NCBI GenBank assembly: GCA_043804635.1
Contig: JAZDIU010000089.1
Location: forward strand, 1 to 64,000
Length of the DNA stretch: 64,000 bases
Source: JAZDIU01 sp043804635
GTDB lineage: Bacteria; Chloroflexota; Dehalococcoidia; Dehalococcoidales; UBA2162
Direction of reading: 5' to 3'
The first letter of the stretch is position 1, and every line of letters starts with the position of its first letter. The notes beneath the pieces are model-generated. The model was given only the letters and a program-made list of their open reading frames with translations. It was not told the origin of the DNA and made no database searches. This document shows positions 1 through 8,035 of the stretch, piece after piece. Made by a program: the position numbers and the translations under genes.

Positions 1-1
1 C

Positions 2-109
2 CGGGAGATCATTGAAGACTGGCGGAAGGACTATAACGAGGTCAGACCTCATAGCTCATTGCGGGGAAGCACCCCGAAGGAGTATGCTGAAACAGCGATT
101 GGACTCTAG
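2..109 (+). CDS. IS3-family transposase (OrfB), C-terminal end only
   Basis: Only the last 35 codons lie in the window; the rest is upstream of base 1. The peptide contains DYNEVRPHSSLRGSTPKEY, the hallmark end of the IS3/IS911 DDE integrase core (YN..RPHSSLGG.TP.E). The protein would cut and join the ends of its own insertion sequence. The likely right terminal inverted repeat follows within 32 bases, so the element ends here. Whether the upstream part is intact cannot be seen. Confidence 0.85.
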   Translation, partial: REIIEDWRKDYNEVRPHSSLRGSTPKEYAETAIGL

Positions 110-115
110 ACAGTG

Positions 116-141
116 GCGCTACTAGACCTGGGGGAAGGTCA
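116..141 (+). mobile_element. Probable right end (IRR) of the IS3-family element
   Basis: Read on the minus strand the segment begins TGACCTTCCCCCAGGTC, which has the TGA start and C-rich body typical of IS3-family terminal repeats. It lies directly behind the transposase stop codon, where the right end is expected. The left end is outside the window, so repeat pairing and target duplication cannot be checked. Confidence 0.55.
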
Positions 142-225
142 GCAGGAGCATCAAATCGCAGAATTTCCCGTAAAACTCATAATCAATTTACATCAATAGC
201 CAAAAGATTTATTTATGCAACAATA

Positions 226-441
226 TTGTTCCTTGTGTTTACAATCCTTATGTTTTGGATTGAGTCCACAGGGGGAATAGATGTAAATATTACTGATTAC
301 AGTAAAGCGGGATTCATACGCGGTATATTCTTTTATGGAGGAGCAATAAGTTTCTATATTGGGATATTTCTTTTCTCCATGTCTCTGATTGACTTAGCGT
401 TTACATTGAGAGATATTAGGCAACCAAGAAAAGGTAGATAG
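226..441 (+). CDS. Small membrane protein, probably 5'-truncated by the IS element
   Basis: I do not recognise the family. The product has two hydrophobic segments (about residues 1-12 and 30-52) and ends with a basic tail. The only start is TTG at 226, without a clear Shine-Dalgarno, and it cuts the first membrane segment short. The reading frame stays open upstream through 142, the first base after the IS end, and adds residues (RFIYATILF) that complete the membrane helix. I infer that an older, longer gene lost its 5' end to the IS insertion. The next gene starts 10 bases downstream and may be cotranscribed. Confidence 0.45.
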   Translation: MFLVFTILMFWIESTGGIDVNITDYSKAGFIRGIFFYGGAISFYIGIFLFSMSLIDLAFTLRDIRQPRKGR

Positions 442-450
442 GAGCATTCC

Positions 451-1014
451 TTGTCACCAGTAAATTGGTGTAACTACACGATTGAATACGAAGAGGCGGT
501 AAATTTGCTCCTTGACAATATGATTAAGACTGGGAGACAGAATCTAGTTTTTCCCACTATCTTCCTTTATCGTCAATACATAGAATTAATGCTAAAGGAA
601 ATCATATTGAATAATTGGGCGTTCTTGGAAATATCAAAACCTTTTCCAAAAGGTCATGATATATATAAGTTGTGGGAGATATGTAGGAAAGCAATGCAAG
701 AAACGAATAAGTTAGTTGACCCGCAATTTGCTGAGAGTCAGGATTATGTTAAAGAGATAATTCAGGCTTATAATGCTTTAGAAACTGACCTGAAAAAATT
801 TGCAGAAATTGATCCAGATTCCCAATGTTTCCGTTATCCAATTGACGCACAAGGTAACCCAATAGTAGTTGACCAAAAATTACTAACCAAACTTTTACGT
901 AAACTTCCATATTTGGTAAAAAGAATAAGTTTCAATTTGAATGGAATCAGTTCAGGCATATACACTATTCTTCAGGATAAGTATGAAGGTCTTGCTCAGC
1001 AGAGGAATCTGTAA
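451..1014 (+). CDS. Hypothetical protein, HEPN-like helical fold
   Basis: This 187-residue, mostly helical protein starts at TTG 451, with GGAG six bases upstream. The N-terminal third contains YRQYIELMLKEII followed by GHDIYKLWE, a pattern seen in uncharacterised HEPN-like proteins, some of them linked to defence or toxin modules. No catalytic R-x4-6-H motif is obvious. It lies just downstream of an IS end and has lower GC than the genes after it, which is compatible with acquired DNA. The function is unknown. Confidence 0.6.
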   Translation: MSPVNWCNYTIEYEEAVNLLLDNMIKTGRQNLVFPTIFLYRQYIELMLKEIILNNWAFLEISKPFPKGHDIYKLWEICRKAMQETNKLVDPQFAESQDYVKEIIQAYNALETDLKKFAEIDPDSQCFRYPIDAQGNPIVVDQKLLTKLLRKLPYLVKRISFNLNGISSGIYTILQDKYEGLAQQRNL

Positions 1015-1032
1015 CTCCTAACCCTAGATCTT

Positions 1033-2001
1033 CTAACTCACCCCTTCCTCAAACGCAAACACCGCCGCGCCGAAGACACCGGCATCTTCGCCGAGCTGGG
1101 CTGGAACGATACGGACGGCCTGGGCGGATAGACGAAAGGCTCTTTCCTTGACCATTTTTCGGGCGGGTGCGAGCAAGAGGTCGCCCATATTAGCCACCCC
1201 ACCCCCGATGATAATCATCTCCGGATTGAAGATATTGACCAGATTTACCAGACCGACGCCGAGGTAGTCGGCGGCCCTGGCGATAACCATCGAAGCTAAA
1301 GAATCGCCAGCCTTAGCTGCTTGAGCTACTTTTTCGGCGGTTATGTTTTCTAATTTATCTTTAACTATCTCAACCAGAGAGGAACGGCCGCCTTCGCGGA
1401 TAAGCCTGACGGCATCTCTGGCGATAGCTGTACCTGAAGCCAGCATTTCCAAACAGCCGATATTGCCACAGTTGCACCTGGGACCATTGACATCCATAGT
1501 CATATGGCCGATTTCACCAGCCCCGCCGGAAGCACCGGCGTATAGCTTGCCATCGATAATAATCCCGCCGCCGATACCTGTCCCAATGGTCATTAAAACC
1601 AGATTATTAACTCCCTTGCCGGCGCCGAAACGGTGTTCACCTAAAGCGGCGGCGTTGGCATCGTTGATTAGGAAGGTCTTTACCCCGTATTTCTCTTTGA
1701 TAATATTCGCCAGCGGGACGTCTCGCCAGCCGGGGAGGTTGGGCGATTGGGTTACCAGACCTTTCTCTGAATCGATGGCGCCAGCGGCAGCGATGGATAT
1801 ACTGTGCAGCCGGGTGGGGCTTATATTTCTTGCTTTTAGCAGTCCGTCGATTGCCGATGAGAGCTGTTTGATTACTGTTTCCCGACCTCTGCCGGCCAGG
1901 CTGGGAGTGTATTCCCTAGCCAGCATTTCACCCTGACGGGAGATCAAGGCGGCAACAATTTTAGTGCCACCCAGGTCTATGGCTAAAACGGGCTGTTCCA
2001 T
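1033..2001 (-). CDS. ROK-family sugar kinase (glucokinase-like)
   Basis: The protein phosphorylates a hexose, probably glucose, with ATP in the cytoplasm. At 322 residues it has the usual ROK length. It shows the N-terminal phosphate loop DLGGTK (residues 9-14), the catalytic NDANAAALGE (from about 113), the GTGIGGG loop (about 140) and the ROK zinc site around CNCGNIGCLE (about 177-186). A C-terminal IIIGGGVA motif is also present. The exact sugar cannot be told from sequence; N-acetylmannosamine or fructose kinases share these motifs. It lies at the end of a minus-strand run, separated from holA by a repeat-filled gap. Confidence 0.88.
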   Translation of the reverse strand: MEQPVLAIDLGGTKIVAALISRQGEMLAREYTPSLAGRGRETVIKQLSSAIDGLLKARNISPTRLHSISIAAAGAIDSEKGLVTQSPNLPGWRDVPLANIIKEKYGVKTFLINDANAAALGEHRFGAGKGVNNLVLMTIGTGIGGGIIIDGKLYAGASGGAGEIGHMTMDVNGPRCNCGNIGCLEMLASGTAIARDAVRLIREGGRSSLVEIVKDKLENITAEKVAQAAKAGDSLASMVIARAADYLGVGLVNLVNIFNPEMIIIGGGVANMGDLLLAPARKMVKERAFRLSAQAVRIVPAQLGEDAGVFGAAVFAFEEGVS

Positions 2002-2044
2002 AGTAATTTATTCGCTTTCTATTTTGATTCGTCTTCCCCACCCG

Positions 2045-2190
2045 GATTGCTTCGCCTCCTTCACTTTGTGAAGGAGGGTCTCGCAAAGACAGAGGGGAGC
2101 ACCCTCACCTTAATCCTCTCCTTCAGGAAGAATCCCTCAGGATGAATCCCCTCAAGGGAGAGGGATTTGTATCCAAGAGGGAGAGATTTT
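2045..2190. repeat. Intergenic repeat cluster with palindromes
   Basis: The gap between holA and the ROK gene holds a repeat of the form GATTGCTTCGCC-palindrome-GGTCTCGCAA (2045-2091). Its core is the perfect hairpin CCTCCTTCAC-TTT-GTGAAGGAGG (2055-2077). A second purine/pyrimidine-rich hairpin element follows (about 2100-2187). Related copies of the first repeat are at 20398-20437 and 26457-26512 with different palindromic cores. I see no gene here. Confidence 0.7.
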
Positions 2191-2192
2191 TG

Positions 2193-3200
2193 TTACTCCG
2201 CTCTCTTACTACATAGTTCGGCGACGAGGATGTTAAGAGCCAGTTCGTCATCATACCTGCCGGTCTTGATGGCGATATCGGTGTCTAAAAGACGATGGTA
2301 AACCTCTCTGAGTCGAGGCAGAGTATATTTAGCCGCCTGGTCAAGGGTCTTGCGTACGGCAAACCAATGAGTTAATCCTAGTTTGCCCTGAATTTCGATA
2401 TCTGATTTTCCCTGTTTTTTAAGAGCTTTAGCTCTTACGATAAACTCAGCTTGACGCGTTATCATACTGAGCACATAGGTAGGGGCCGCTCCTTTATGTA
2501 GTAACTCTTCTAGTACCTGTTGGGCAGTGTTAACTTTGAATTCAATGATTGCATCAACCAAATCAAAAATGTCATTATGCTGAACATTACTGACAACTTT
2601 CTTGACGTCATCTTCTTCGATGCGGCGTCCCGATGTGAAAGTGATGAGCTTGTTGATTTCGCCGGACATAGCCCACAGGTCGCTGCCGACCCGTCTAATT
2701 AATAGGTCTACTGCCTGACTGGATATGTTGACGCCTTCCTTGACGATACGCTCTTGGACCCGCTGGCGCAGTTGAGTGCCTTTCAATAAAGGAAATAGTT
2801 TTACAGTCGCTTTAGGTGAAAGCTCGCGGAAAAGGGGATTACTACTGTGGTTTTTTATTTCGCCGTCGGTCAATACCACGATAGTGCTATCGGGGAGGTT
2901 GGTTAAGCAGTTGCCGAATGACTTAGATTCATCCGGCTGGGTGGTGGGTTGAGCAGTTTTCTTGCGGCCGGATTTTTCTCCGGGCTGAAAGCGCTCAAGC
3001 AGTCCCTCGATTATTACAAGGCGTTTACCACCGAGAAACGGTGCCGCCGAGCAGACGTTTCTTAGATTATCGAGCGTAACGCGGCTATCGAGAGTGGTAG
3101 TATTGACCGTTAAGGTCCCGGGGGCATCGAGGCTTTTTTTTATCTCATCGAGTGTTCGGGCAAGGGAAAAATCGTCCTGACCGGATAAGATGTATAACAA
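2193..3200 (-). CDS. holA: DNA polymerase III subunit delta
   Basis: This is the clamp-loader delta subunit, which opens the beta sliding clamp on DNA. The 335 residues have the expected order: an N-terminal AAA-like domain beginning MLYILSGQDDFSL, a middle part with LLIRRVGSDLWAMSGEINKL, and the C-terminal helical collar (LREVYHRLLDTDIAIKTG). As in other delta subunits there is no Walker A motif. The upstream gene ends 20 bases before its start, so the two are likely cotranscribed. Confidence 0.9.
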   Translation of the reverse strand: MLYILSGQDDFSLARTLDEIKKSLDAPGTLTVNTTTLDSRVTLDNLRNVCSAAPFLGGKRLVIIEGLLERFQPGEKSGRKKTAQPTTQPDESKSFGNCLTNLPDSTIVVLTDGEIKNHSSNPLFRELSPKATVKLFPLLKGTQLRQRVQERIVKEGVNISSQAVDLLIRRVGSDLWAMSGEINKLITFTSGRRIEEDDVKKVVSNVQHNDIFDLVDAIIEFKVNTAQQVLEELLHKGAAPTYVLSMITRQAEFIVRAKALKKQGKSDIEIQGKLGLTHWFAVRKTLDQAAKYTLPRLREVYHRLLDTDIAIKTGRYDDELALNILVAELCSKRAE

Positions 3201-3220
3201 TGTTCGCCCTTCCCGTAAGT

Positions 3221-3526
3221 TCAGGCTTCTTTATTCCCGTCCCTCATCATTTCTTTGATGCGCTTGGCGAGTTCCGGACTGCTGCGGAGACGGTCAATGA
3301 AGACCGGACAACCTTCGAGCAAGGAGTTCTGAAGAGAGGCAGCCATACTGGAGAGCAGGTTTTGAGAGCTGACATCGGCCGCAGAGGGGTTCATCCCCGG
3401 CGCCGATGCTTGCAGCTGACGCCGGATATCCTCGGCAGTAACTCTCATCGGTGTGACGCAAGATTTATACCAGGGGCACTCTTTACACTGGATTATTTTA
3501 TAAGCTTCATCTAAAACGTCGCCCAT
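3221..3526 (-). CDS. Small conserved-looking protein with Cys motif
   Basis: I do not recognise a named family. The 101-residue product has CKECPWYKSC near the N-terminus (C14, C17, C23) and another cysteine in EGCPVFIDRL about 50 residues later. Four cysteines could bind zinc or an iron-sulfur cluster. The rest is hydrophilic and helical, with no signal or membrane segment. It is sandwiched between holA and the tlpA-like gene on the same strand with gaps of about 12-20 bases, so it probably belongs to that transcription unit. Confidence 0.65.
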   Translation of the reverse strand: MGDVLDEAYKIIQCKECPWYKSCVTPMRVTAEDIRRQLQASAPGMNPSAADVSSQNLLSSMAASLQNSLLEGCPVFIDRLRSSPELAKRIKEMMRDGNKEA

Positions 3527-3538
3527 TATTTCCTGCCT

Positions 3539-4159
3539 TTATGGAAGAATATCGATGATATAGGGTTCTATGGCTAATTTATTCGGGAAAGCACCTTCTA
3601 CCCTTTCCTGGATTATACCATCTATATCAATAAAGAAGGTAGTCGGGATAGCGCCGATGCCATATTTTCTGGTTACTTCTTTCTGGACGTCAAGTAGTAC
3701 AGGCATAGATAGGTTATTGTTCTTCATAAACTCGTTTACAGTAGCCGGGGTCTCGCCCACGTCAATTTCCAGTAGCACTAATCCCTTACTTGTCCAATCA
3801 TTGTATATCTGCTGGAGGTAAGGCATTTCTTTTCTGCAGGGAGGACACCAGGTCGCCCAGAAGTTAAGTAATACCGGTTTACCACGTAAGCCACTGAGGG
3901 AAACGGTATTGCCATCGAGGCTTTGTAGTTGGAAATCGGGCGCCAGGTTTCCTTTCCGGATACCTTCAACAGGAGTTGTCTTTGGAGGAGTCGTATTTTC
4001 AGTAGGGACGATGGTTGGAATTGTGGTTTCAGAAGGCGTAGTTGTGGTTTCCTCGATGGGCGGCACAACTATAGTTTCTTCTGCCGGCTGACAGCCGGTC
4101 AATAATAAAGCTAAAAGTAATCCTGTTGGGACTATTATCCTTAATAATTTCATTCTCAT
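3539..4159 (-). CDS. TlpA/ResA-like thioredoxin-fold lipoprotein
   Basis: A membrane-anchored extracytoplasmic thiol-disulfide oxidoreductase. It has a lipoprotein signal (LLLALLLTGC, modified Cys at residue 23), a Thr/Pro-rich linker to about residue 65, then a TlpA domain with the active site WCPPC (C105, C108) and a cis-Pro segment GAIPTTFFID. Proteins of this type are re-reduced across the membrane by CcdA, and the ccdA gene lies directly upstream (27-base gap). Likely roles are reducing cytochrome c haem-binding cysteines or other exported thiols. Confidence 0.9.
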   Translation of the reverse strand: MRMKLLRIIVPTGLLLALLLTGCQPAEETIVVPPIEETTTTPSETTIPTIVPTENTTPPKTTPVEGIRKGNLAPDFQLQSLDGNTVSLSGLRGKPVLLNFWATWCPPCRKEMPYLQQIYNDWTSKGLVLLEIDVGETPATVNEFMKNNNLSMPVLLDVQKEVTRKYGIGAIPTTFFIDIDGIIQERVEGAFPNKLAIEPYIIDILP

Positions 4160-4185
4160 ATCCTTGGTGTTATTTTACCTTAAAA

Positions 4186-4875
4186 TTATAACTGAAGCCA
4201 AATTAGATTATCGGTTAAAACCAGAATACCAACAATAATGAGTAGAATGGCACTAACGATATTGATAACCGCAGAGTATTTGCGGATGCGTTTCAGGAGG
4301 GGCATTATCGAGTTGAAGACTATACCTAATATCAAAAAAGGAACCCCCAGACCCAGTGAATAAATACCGAGTAGAAAAGCTCCGCGAAGAACCGTAGCTT
4401 CGTTGACAGCCAGAGCTAGAACACCACCCAGTATGGGACCAGCACAAGGCGTCCAGGCGAAGGTAAATATGCTCCCGGTTAAGAAGGAACGGAGATAACT
4501 AACCGTACCGACTGTGCCGGGCGCGAGTCTCTTTTCATAATTTAGCCAGGGAATTTTCTGGGATATCAGCATAAATAGTCCGAAGGCTATCAATAAGCCG
4601 CCGGATATCTGGCGAACTATCGTTAAGTGATTTAAAAGAGCTGAACCGACCAGCCCGGCACCAGCCCCCCACAGGCTAAAAACAAAAGAAAATCCGAGAA
4701 CAAAAGCCAGAGAATGTAAAAATAAGGGAAGGCGAAACCTTTTGGTTTTATCCTCGAATATCTCGGGACCGTAGAGACTGGCAAAATAGACCGGCACCAT
4801 AGGCAGCACACACGGCGAAAGGAAAGACAATAGTCCGGCGCCCAAGACGACCAAGACCGATATTTGCTGTGTCAT
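4186..4875 (-). CDS. ccdA: CcdA-type transmembrane thiol electron carrier
   Basis: A six-helix membrane protein of 229 residues that moves reducing equivalents from cytoplasmic thioredoxin to extracytoplasmic TlpA-like proteins. The first helix contains LLSFLSPCVLPMVPVYFASL with the conserved Cys. The second redox Cys is in FAWTPCAGPILGGVLALA. Length and topology fit CcdA rather than the larger DsbD. It forms a two-gene unit with the downstream lipoprotein. Confidence 0.92.
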   Translation of the reverse strand: MTQQISVLVVLGAGLLSFLSPCVLPMVPVYFASLYGPEIFEDKTKRFRLPLFLHSLAFVLGFSFVFSLWGAGAGLVGSALLNHLTIVRQISGGLLIAFGLFMLISQKIPWLNYEKRLAPGTVGTVSYLRSFLTGSIFTFAWTPCAGPILGGVLALAVNEATVLRGAFLLGIYSLGLGVPFLILGIVFNSIMPLLKRIRKYSAVINIVSAILLIIVGILVLTDNLIWLQL

Positions 4876-4905
4876 AAATCACCAACGGTAATTATAGCCT
4901 GCCTA

Positions 4906-4930
4906 GATTCCCGCTTTCGCGGGAATGACA
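4906..4930. repeat. Short palindromic intergenic repeat
   Basis: A perfect hairpin ATTCCCGC-TTTC-GCGGGAAT (4907-4926) followed by GACA lies between ccdA and the metallo-beta-lactamase gene. Its GATT...AATGACA frame resembles the longer GATTGC...CGCAATGACA repeats at 20398 and 26457. It could also act as a transcription terminator, though the T-run is weak. Confidence 0.5.
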
Positions 4931-4933
4931 ATA

Positions 4934-5671
4934 TCAGGCCCAGGGTATTTTATCAATCGAGACCCAGCGTGCCTCGTGAAGCGGCACTATGATATCAGCC
5001 ATCTCCTTGATTCTCTTAGCACTGGCATAAGCCAATGCGGGATCGGTATGAATCATTTGTGTTGCCACCGGACCAGTCCATGGCATTGATGACGGCGGAT
5101 TATAAAGCTCGTCAGTAGCATCTAAGCCTTCTATGATTGCTAAACCCTTGGTCGTGTTAACGGCGACAGACTGGCCGCCGGCCGTATGCCCCGGCGTGAA
5201 TAATATTTTTATGTCTTCTTCGACCTGGTAGTCTCCTTCAATAACTTCCCAGTTCAGAGAACCGAGGATTTCTTTGGGACAGGGTCTCGGTTCATAAGGG
5301 GGAGGGTTCCGTTGATATTCGAGTTCGGCTTTTTGCACCAGAAACTTCGCTTTTGTGAAGATAGGAGCATAGGAGCAGTGGTCGAAATGAAGGTGGGTTT
5401 GAATAACGAGCTCTATATTCTCAGGTTTAAGACCTAACTTGGCTAATCCTTCCGGTAACGTTTGCAGATGCCTGTCGCCAACGAAGCCGTGTTTTTTAGT
5501 TTCTTCAGGGGTGACTCCTGAATCTACTAGAATATGTCTCGTGGCTCCTTGGATGTAAAAAACGTTGACAGCCATAGGGATCATCGCCCGAGCGCCGCTC
5601 CGGAAGAGCCGGTTTTCTAAACTGGCAGCACTGAGTCCCAAGGGGATAGGTCTTATAGTGTAAGTTTTCAC
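4934..5671 (-). CDS. Metallo-beta-lactamase-fold hydrolase (AHL-lactonase-like)
   Basis: A 245-residue cytoplasmic hydrolase with the binuclear metal signature HLHFDHC (H93, H95, D97, H98). The remaining ligands are in GHTAGGQS, in GLDATDE and the final PLHEARW. Order and length match the N-acyl homoserine lactonase/AttM branch, but many relatives act on other lactones or thioesters, so the substrate is unknown. It lies downstream of a 167-base divergent spacer shared with the acyl-CoA synthetase gene. Confidence 0.85.
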   Translation of the reverse strand: MKTYTIRPIPLGLSAASLENRLFRSGARAMIPMAVNVFYIQGATRHILVDSGVTPEETKKHGFVGDRHLQTLPEGLAKLGLKPENIELVIQTHLHFDHCSYAPIFTKAKFLVQKAELEYQRNPPPYEPRPCPKEILGSLNWEVIEGDYQVEEDIKILFTPGHTAGGQSVAVNTTKGLAIIEGLDATDELYNPPSSMPWTGPVATQMIHTDPALAYASAKRIKEMADIIVPLHEARWVSIDKIPWA

Positions 5672-5838
5672 GGCTATTTTACCCTCCGCTTCTTTAATAT
5701 CAGTATAGCATATTTAACTTAAAGCTTAGTTCATTTGAATTTGTTAAGGCAACTATCCTTTATCCAGAGTTGCGAAGCTAACTCAGCTTGCATTAGAGTA
5801 ATGAAATCGGTTAAACTTGCACTTTTAGAGGAGGCAAG

Positions 5839-7305
5839 ATGTCACCAGCTAGTAGACTTAAACCACTGCTTGAACCGCGTTCCATCGCATTTGTCGGGGC
5901 GTCGAACGACCCGAATAAATGGGGATGTATTGTCCTGGGTAACGTGTTGAGGGGGAAATTCGCGGGTAAAATCTACCCGGTCAACCCGCATCAAAAGGAA
6001 ATCTTAGGCTTGCCGGCATACGCCACGATTGCCGATATTCCCGAAACGCCTGACCTGGCAGCTATCGTTGTCCCACCCAATGCTATCGTCGACGTCATCA
6101 AGGACTGTCTTGCGAAGGGCATCAAAGCAGGACTGATAATTACGGCCGGGCTTGGTGAGGTGGGAAAGGAGGGGAAACGGTTACAGGATGAAGCCGTTCG
6201 ACTCGCCCGCCAGGGAGGTATGGTCCTCCAGGGGCCTAACTGCAATGGTGTTATGAATCCCCGTCATAAATTTTATTGCACTATGCCGGCTATTCAGCCT
6301 CAGCCGGGACCTCTGGCAATTGTCGCTCAGAGTGGGAACGTGGCTGGTTCGGTAGCGGGCGATATTATGGCTAAAGGGCTGGGCATCAGTTATTTCGTCA
6401 GCAGCGGTAATGAAGCCGACCTGCATCAGGAGGACTTTCTGGAATACCTCGGTGATGACGAATCGACCAAGGTTATCATGAGCTACGTAGAGGGTTTTCG
6501 CAATGGCCGGCGGTTCTTGGAAGTTGCTAAACGGGTGACAAAAAAGAAACCTATCGTTATGCTTAAAGCGGGAGATACACCAGCCGGAGCGATGGCGGCC
6601 AGGTCTCATACCGCGTCTCTGGCTGGCTCCGATATTATCTCTGAAGCAGCTTTCAAGCAGGCAGGAATTATCCGTGTAATTAGTCTGGAGGAAATGCTGG
6701 ATTTCGCCAGCATTTTTATAAGACAGCCTTTACCAACGGGGAACAGGGTTGGGATTATTACCAGGGGGGGAGGCTGGGGAGTCCTGGCGTCTGACGCTTG
6801 TAACCGTTATGGCCTGGAGCTAGCTACATTAAGCGAGCAAACTCTGACCGAGTTGGATAAACACCTGCCTCCCTGGTGGCCCCGCAGCAACCCGGTAGAT
6901 ATGGTCGCCGGACTTAGTAAAGGTGATGTGACCGGGAAATTACTGGAAATCCTTTTATCCCGTACGGAGGTGGATGGAGTGTTGGCATTATCGCTTTCGG
7001 CAACAAAACCGGGGGCAATAAGTGCCTTCGATCCATTGAGCGGCCGGGGAAAGGATGCCGCCCGGTATGAGTTCGAAGGATTTTCTACCTTTCTAAAAGA
7101 AGCACTCAAGCTGGTGGAGCAACATAGGAAGCCGGTAGTTGCCGTTACCAGTTTTACCTTAGCCAGCGGCGAATCGGCATCCCAAATGGCAACTTTAACC
7201 CGTGAGACACAAACACTGGCGTATCCTTCACCTTTAAGAGCGGCGGCTGCATTCGGAGCTTTATACCGGTACGCCCGGTATCTTAGAGAGACGGCGGAGG
7301 AATAA
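5839..7305 (+). CDS. Acyl-CoA synthetase (NDP-forming), alpha subunit alone
   Basis: The protein belongs to the ADP-forming acyl-CoA synthetase/succinyl-CoA synthetase superfamily, which interconverts acyl-CoA plus ADP and phosphate with acid, CoA and ATP. It has an N-terminal CoA-binding Rossmann domain (FVGASNDPNKWG), a succinyl-CoA synthetase-like middle with VAQSGNVAG, and the phosphorylated histidine H257 in RSHTASLAG. The 488 residues cover only alpha-type domains; no ATP-grasp beta domain is fused and no beta gene is in the window. The ATG at 5839 follows a strong AGAGGAGG. The partner must be encoded elsewhere, or the protein has another CoA-related role. Confidence 0.85.
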   Translation: MSPASRLKPLLEPRSIAFVGASNDPNKWGCIVLGNVLRGKFAGKIYPVNPHQKEILGLPAYATIADIPETPDLAAIVVPPNAIVDVIKDCLAKGIKAGLIITAGLGEVGKEGKRLQDEAVRLARQGGMVLQGPNCNGVMNPRHKFYCTMPAIQPQPGPLAIVAQSGNVAGSVAGDIMAKGLGISYFVSSGNEADLHQEDFLEYLGDDESTKVIMSYVEGFRNGRRFLEVAKRVTKKKPIVMLKAGDTPAGAMAARSHTASLAGSDIISEAAFKQAGIIRVISLEEMLDFASIFIRQPLPTGNRVGIITRGGGWGVLASDACNRYGLELATLSEQTLTELDKHLPPWWPRSNPVDMVAGLSKGDVTGKLLEILLSRTEVDGVLALSLSATKPGAISAFDPLSGRGKDAARYEFEGFSTFLKEALKLVEQHRKPVVAVTSFTLASGESASQMATLTRETQTLAYPSPLRAAAAFGALYRYARYLRETAEE

Positions 7306-7450
7306 AACGGAATAACCAATAACCAAGATACAAACACCAAACAAATTTCAACATTCAATAATCAAACAAGAATACATTGGTTATTTGAATTTGGTTATTG
7401 AGTTTTGTTTGGTTATTGTTTCTTGTGATTTGGTCATTTAGATTGGCTTC
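7306..7450. repeat. AT-rich inverted-repeat element between convergent genes
   Basis: Left half: AATAACCAATAACCAAG and ACACCAAACAA. Right half: TTGGTTATTGAGTTTTGTTTGGTTATTG. The halves are imperfectly complementary and would fold into a long stem. It fills the gap between the acyl-CoA synthetase and the flavoprotein gene, which converge on it. It is of the dispersed intergenic type, may terminate transcription both ways, and contains no gene. Confidence 0.55.
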
Positions 7451-7454
7451 GAAT

Positions 7455-8021
7455 TTACTTTTGGACGAGTCTCTTACCCAATTCGAAAGCGTCTGAAAGT
7501 GCCGTGGGGTGCTGTTTGATTTCGCCTTTCTTGTCAATTCCCCGAACCAGAAGCTGGTCGGCATACGTAACGCCGATAGATTTGAAGAAATAAGTTACTG
7601 TCAGGATAGAGCCATCGAAGAGCTTCTCACCTTGAGTCGCCCCGACGGCAATGAGGGCACCTTTGCGCCCGGAATCGGGTGGATTTTTGCCGAGGACGTA
7701 TTTCCTTGCCCAGAGTGCCTGACCGCGGTCGATGAGAGCCTTGACCTGAGCGGACAGTCCATAGAAGAACATCGGTGAGGCGATGATTACCCTATCGGCG
7801 GAAAGGAGCTTGGGGTAAATATCATCCATATCATCTCTGATGATGCAGTTGCCGTCTTTGAGGCAAGCCAGGTATTCGCGGCAGGGAGAAATTTTAAGCT
7901 TATCGAGGACAATCTTCTCTATTTCTGCTCCCGCGCTTTTTGCTCCTTTCAAAGCTTCAGTGAGCAGTAGGTCGGTATTGCCTTTGATTCTCGGACTGCC
8001 CATTATTCCCAGGACTTTCAA
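7455..8021 (-). CDS. NAD(P)H-dependent FMN reductase-like / iron-sulfur flavoprotein
   Basis: A 188-residue flavodoxin-fold protein. The N-terminal MKVLGIMGSPRIKGNTDLL is the FMN phosphate loop, and ASPMFFYGLSAQVKALIDR is the second flavin-binding segment. A cysteine motif between them (CREYLACLKDGNC) matches the cluster-binding region of archaeal-type iron-sulfur flavoproteins. It probably transfers electrons between ferredoxin or NAD(P)H and an acceptor in the cytoplasm. A larger relative is at 56150-57103. The acetyltransferase gene ends 14 bases upstream of its start. Confidence 0.85.
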   Translation of the reverse strand: MKVLGIMGSPRIKGNTDLLLTEALKGAKSAGAEIEKIVLDKLKISPCREYLACLKDGNCIIRDDMDDIYPKLLSADRVIIASPMFFYGLSAQVKALIDRGQALWARKYVLGKNPPDSGRKGALIAVGATQGEKLFDGSILTVTYFFKSIGVTYADQLLVRGIDKKGEIKQHPTALSDAFELGKRLVQK

Positions 8022-8035
8022 CTTGCCTCCGGGTC

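Noticed and set aside
1343..1936. Plus-strand open frame opposite the ROK kinase
   Set aside because: Proline/serine-rich shadow translation with no motif; the ROK gene explains the region.
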